DNA from: Acidobacteriota bacterium
GTDB lineage: Bacteria > Acidobacteriota > Vicinamibacteria > Vicinamibacterales > UBA2999
NCBI GenBank assembly: GCA_021730945.1
Contig: JAKFYH010000006.1
Span: 1 to 64,000 of the forward strand
Length of the DNA: 64,000 nt
Direction: 5' to 3'
Part shown: piece by piece, positions 61,386 to 64,000 of the stretch
How positions within the stretch are numbered: position 1 is the first letter of the stretch
How the letters are laid out: each line of letters opens with the position of its first letter
Position numbers and translations under genes: made by a program
The notes under the pieces: generated by a model
Database searches by the model: none
What the model was told of the DNA's origin: nothing
What the model saw: only the letters and a program-made list of their open reading frames with translations

Positions 61386-62405
61386 TCAGGACGTGCTGGA
61401 CAGTTCGCCCGTGCCCGGCCCGGTGCCGCGGCCGATGTGCGCCACCGTAATCAGTGCGTAGGCGATCACGGCAGGGAAAGCAGCGAATACCATTCGCCCG
61501 AGATTCCCCGACAGCACCGCGAGTGCCGCGGCGACAGGGATCGTCGCCACCACGACAGGTGGAATCGTGACGTATTGATGGCGGGCGTTCAGCCACGCCC
61601 CAACGGCGGCCAGCGGGATCAGGAGCGAGAAGCCGCTGACCAGATCGTGGATCCCCCCTGGTGTGATCAAGGATTGCAGACTGAGCAGCGTCTGCTCGAG
61701 GTGTTCCGACAGGTTGTCAACCAGCGATGGTCCGTGGGCGCCATACAGCGCATCGACGACGCGGCCGCTGATGATGAAGGTCAACACGGCGCCGGCCAGC
61801 GCTGCCCCGTACGCGCGTGACCGGCGCAGATCGGTAAGCAGCGGCAGCAGCAGAAAAGGAAGAATCGTCTCCTTGCTGAGCGCCAGGATTGGCAGCAGAA
61901 GCACCAGGGCGGCCGTCTTTCGGGCGACGGTCAAGTACAGCACGGCGACCACCGCACAGAAATAGACGGCGTCGGCCATGGGGGTGGCGGTCACAAGCAC
62001 CGTGACGCGGCTGGTGGCGAAGGCGGCGACGCCCAGCAGGGACAAGACCGTCGAGAAGCCCACGCCCTGTAGCAGCGCGAACAGGACGAGGCCGGTGACG
62101 GTACTGATCGCCAGGTTCACGGCATAGAACGACAGCTTGGCGGCCAGCTCGGGGTCGCCGGCCAGACGATCGCTCACGGGCTGGATGAGCCGGGCCGCGG
62201 CCGGCGTAACCCAGCGATGGAAATGAGGGCCGGTCAGGTCCACGTCCGGTTCGCCGCGGGCGATCTTGACGTACTCGAGCGCGTCGGTGGCGGCACCGGG
62301 GTCGGCAAGACGGAAGTTCTTGAACGTTTCGTACGTCGATCCGTACAGCATCGCCAACGACATCGCGGTGACCAGCGCGTAGCGACAGGCGGTCGAGGTT
62401 CGCAC
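61386..62405 (-). CDS. Polytopic membrane protein of the glycan cluster, unknown function
   Basis: 339 residues with about 8-9 hydrophobic helices. The periplasmic loop after the first helix (DALEYVKIARGEPDVDLTGP, then HFHRWVTPAAARLI) resembles the acidic first loop of GT-C transferases. The helix-loop pattern TPMADAVYFCAVVAVLYLTV and LPILALSKETILPFLLLPLL fits polyprenyl-linked sugar transferases or DUF2029/DUF2142-like proteins. No signature is strong enough for a family call. It is convergent with the exostosin gene (2 bp between stops). Confidence 0.7.
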   Translation of the reverse strand: MRTSTACRYALVTAMSLAMLYGSTYETFKNFRLADPGAATDALEYVKIARGEPDVDLTGPHFHRWVTPAAARLIQPVSDRLAGDPELAAKLSFYAVNLAISTVTGLVLFALLQGVGFSTVLSLLGVAAFATSRVTVLVTATPMADAVYFCAVVAVLYLTVARKTAALVLLLPILALSKETILPFLLLPLLTDLRRSRAYGAALAGAVLTFIISGRVVDALYGAHGPSLVDNLSEHLEQTLLSLQSLITPGGIHDLVSGFSLLIPLAAVGAWLNARHQYVTIPPVVVATIPVAAALAVLSGNLGRMVFAAFPAVIAYALITVAHIGRGTGPGTGELSSTS

Positions 62406-62443
62406 GTTCCCGGTATGGTATCCAATGTCGCCCGGGGTGCGAG

Positions 62444-63223
62444 TCAGATTACGGCCGGAACCGCGATCACCGCCGCCATGCGTCCAGCGCGTTCGCCGGC
62501 CGAGCGATACGAGTCGAAGACGTCAGGATGGGCGAGTGTACTCAGGCCACACGTGAAGATCTGGTCGGGCGGGACTCCTGCAGCCCGCAGCTGATCGCGA
62601 TTGGCCGACCACAAATCGAGGGTCAGCCGCGACTGACGGCGCTCGAACCATGTGGACAATTCGGCCTGGGTGTGTCCGGCCTGTTGAAACGCTTCCATCA
62701 ACGACTCACCCACTTCGTAATCGTCGGGGCCGATGCTCGGCCCGATTGCGGCCACCAGGTTGGCAGGGTCGGTGCCGAAATGGCGCCGCATCTGCTCGAT
62801 CGCCGTTGGCGCCACCCGCGCGCAGGTACCACGCCAGCCGGCGTGAATGGCGGCGGCGGCGCCGCCGGTTCGGTCCGCAACCAGGATCGGCACGCAGTCG
62901 GCGACCAGGACCGCCAGCACCAGGCCCGGCACGTTCGCGACCACGGCGTCGCCATCGGGCCGGTCGTCGGCATCGGAGGGTCCTGTGTCGCCCTGCTTCA
63001 GCACCCGCACCACATTGCCATGCACCTGCTTGACCCGCCTCAACTGACCCGGCGCGGCGCCGACTGACGCCGCGGCGGCGGCCCACCCCTGCAGGTCCGG
63101 CAACCGCAGTTGCTTCGAGGTAAACGCGTGTTGCGCGATCGCCTCAAGTGGCGTGCACCGCAACGCGCGGCCCCAAGGCTCGACGGTCCAATGAAATGCG
63201 GCGTCCGGAGCCGGCGGTGTCAT
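62444..63223 (-). CDS. pgeF: Peptidoglycan editing factor / purine nucleoside phosphorylase (PgeF, YfiH family)
   Basis: 259 residues, usual length. The multi-copper-oxidase-like laccase fold is recognised by KQVHGNVVRVL, VLAVLVADCVPILVAD, the zinc-site AAIHAGWRGTCARVAP and AAIGPSIGPDDYEVGESLME. The active-site His and Cys are in HAGWRG and ADCVP. Members degrade adenosine and other purine nucleosides and, in E. coli, prevent wrong peptides entering peptidoglycan. The start is ATG 63223, with an in-frame ATG 24 nt upstream. Confidence 0.92.
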   Translation of the reverse strand: MTPPAPDAAFHWTVEPWGRALRCTPLEAIAQHAFTSKQLRLPDLQGWAAAAASVGAAPGQLRRVKQVHGNVVRVLKQGDTGPSDADDRPDGDAVVANVPGLVLAVLVADCVPILVADRTGGAAAAIHAGWRGTCARVAPTAIEQMRRHFGTDPANLVAAIGPSIGPDDYEVGESLMEAFQQAGHTQAELSTWFERRQSRLTLDLWSANRDQLRAAGVPPDQIFTCGLSTLAHPDVFDSYRSAGERAGRMAAVIAVPAVI

Positions 63224-63354
63224 CGCGCGCCTCCGGCCACAGCGCAACCTGGGTTGTCATTCGCTCCGACGTGCGCCGCGCGATCCGCCAGATTACGGGC
63301 CTTTCGCCTTGGCATCGCCCTTGATATCTCCCCAACCGTGTAGCAACCGAACGT

Positions 63355-63377
63355 GACGGCGCGCCCGACGCGCCGTC
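63355..63377 (+). other. Perfect 9-bp hairpin in the leader of the 63392 gene
   Basis: GACGGCGCG (63355-63363) and CGCGCCGTC (63369-63377) form a perfect stem with a 5-base loop CCCGA, ending 14 nt before ATG 63392. GGAG lies between the hairpin and the ATG. It could stabilise the message or modulate ribosome access; on the other strand it is well upstream of pgeF. Confidence 0.5.
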
Positions 63378-63391
63378 GACTGGAGTAAACC

Positions 63392-63694
63392 ATGGTGGTC
63401 AAGATCATGCCGAACGACAAGGGAACGCCGTCAGGAAAACTGGCGGACGCGGAAGTGCACTTCACGGATGGAGAATTGGAGGGGCTGCGGCTGCTCGGAT
63501 TTGCGGTGTGGGAGCGCCGCACCGGCGTCGGCCGCAACGTCACCTTCCCCGCCCGCACTTACTCGGTAAACGGCGAGCGGCGGAGCTTCTCGCTGCTCCG
63601 GCCGGTGACCGATCAGACCGCGCAAGACAAGGTGCGCGACCTGGTGCTGCAGGCATACTCGGAATACGAAGCCCAGGCGGCCGTGGCCAGTTGA
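63392..63694 (+). CDS. Small conserved-looking protein of unknown function
   Basis: 100 residues from ATG 63392 (GGAG 6 nt upstream; ATG 63407 is an alternative). It is a compact alpha/beta protein: beta-rich core ADAEVHFTDGELEGLRLLGF, AVWERRTGVGRNVTFPARTY, SVNGERRSFSLLRPV, then a helix QDKVRDLVLQAYSEYEAQAA. The strand order and the PAR-type segment recall SpoVG-like nucleic-acid-binding proteins, but this is only a resemblance and I assign no function. Confidence 0.7.
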   Translation: MVVKIMPNDKGTPSGKLADAEVHFTDGELEGLRLLGFAVWERRTGVGRNVTFPARTYSVNGERRSFSLLRPVTDQTAQDKVRDLVLQAYSEYEAQAAVAS

Positions 63695-63731
63695 AAGGCG
63701 CCGCGACGACGCCGGCTGTCGTGCCGGATCA

Positions 63732-64000
63732 TCAACTGATCACCGGCAGCAGCGCCGCGTTCTCCTTGGCGCGCTTGGGCGGCAAGGTCCACTCGGCGCG
63801 GGTGCTCTTGTCGAACTCGGCACGGAAGAACGGTTCCTTCATGCCGCCGTCGATGATGTTCCAGGGCAGCACGGCGTCGTTGGAGCGGTCGCGGTAGATG
63901 TAGAAATCGCCGTCGAGGCCGGCGTCGGCCAGGGCGCGCCGCCATTGGCCGCCGTTGGCCTCGGCATGTTCGATGGCCGGGGCAATGCGACGGTCGCCGA
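63732..64000 (-). CDS. C-terminal end of a radical SAM family protein (partial, cut by window edge)
   Basis: The last 89 codons are in the window; the 5' part lies beyond 64000. The frame ends DAVLPWNIIDGGMKEPFFRA, then EWTLPPKRAKENAALLPVIS and a TGA at 63734-63732. GDRR at the start of the visible part, the LPWxxID(x)G motif and the following FF(L)xxE match the C-terminus of B12-binding-type radical SAM proteins (TIGR03960-like), in which LPWDxI is conserved. Without the N-terminal CxxxCxxC motif this remains an inference from the tail. Confidence 0.72.
   Translation of the reverse strand, partial: GDRRIAPAIEHAEANGGQWRRALADAGLDGDFYIYRDRSNDAVLPWNIIDGGMKEPFFRAEFDKSTRAEWTLPPKRAKENAALLPVIS

Overview
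The window is high-GC, densely packed bacterial DNA. The gene content fits Acidobacteriota, possibly a Vicinamibacteria-like lineage: an Oar-type TonB receptor with a carboxypeptidase-regulatory domain, an 849-residue MacB/FtsX-type permease without its ATPase, a DUF6526 protein, a YtxJ thiol protein, and a heme c / type II copper monooxygenase fusion. This taxonomic call is inference from gene content. There are 56 protein-coding genes (one cut by the right edge), one tRNA gene, and no rRNA, CRISPR array, insertion sequence or prophage that I could see.

Layout. 1-5.7 kb (minus strand): TonB receptor, a secreted protein and a cytochrome/copper monooxygenase. 5.8-15.2 kb: core metabolism and housekeeping (rlmI-like, rpiB, glyA, a DinG-like helicase, a TPR protein, a YggS-like protein, a DivIVA-domain protein, DUF167, hutI and a cyclodeaminase). 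15.6-15.9 kb: a nested repeat cassette. 15.9-18.4 kb: lepA-lepB. 18.5-20.5 kb: an anchored S1C protease and a secreted cyclophilin. 20.6-25.8 kb: a tightly coupled set of D-threonine-aldolase-like enzyme, FAD/Fe-S 2-hydroxyacid dehydrogenase and MatC-type carrier. 25.8-27.8 kb: enoyl-CoA hydratase and CoA-transferase genes whose 5' ends overlap head to head. 27.8-29.1 kb: a slipin gene with its own GntR/YtrA-type regulator and a visible operator. 29.2-37.6 kb: amidohydrolase, TPR protein, citrate synthase, DUF6526, an unrecognised secreted protein, YtxJ and a SGNH acyltransferase. 37.7-46.4 kb: processive GT2, larB, mutS2, permease, GT87.

46.4-51.4 kb is information processing: dnaG, rpoD, a CAU tRNA, a coiled-coil zinc-ribbon protein and RNase HI. 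51.5-52.4 kb holds a two-gene module (small basic repeat protein plus MNT/AbiEii-like nucleotidyltransferase) with its own near-consensus promoter and the look of a toxin-antitoxin pair. 52.5-62.4 kb starts with a PQQ-propeller protein and continues into a surface-glycan cluster: GT9, two epimerases, a methyltransferase and a glycosyltransferase chained by 4-10 bp overlaps, then a sugar C-methyltransferase, an exostosin-like transferase and a membrane protein. 62.4-64 kb: pgeF, a small conserved-looking protein, and the 3' end of a radical SAM gene.

Points most worth following up: the nested inverted/tandem repeat cassette (15637-15917) with a related fragment next to the tRNA; a 20-bp element inserted in the same frame in two unrelated genes, with a compensatory base change; the nucleotidyltransferase module; the GntR-slipin operator; many genes with a TANNNT box 5-13 nt before the start and no Shine-Dalgarno sequence (candidate leaderless mRNAs); and an acyltransferase whose conserved N-terminus lies upstream of any usual start codon.
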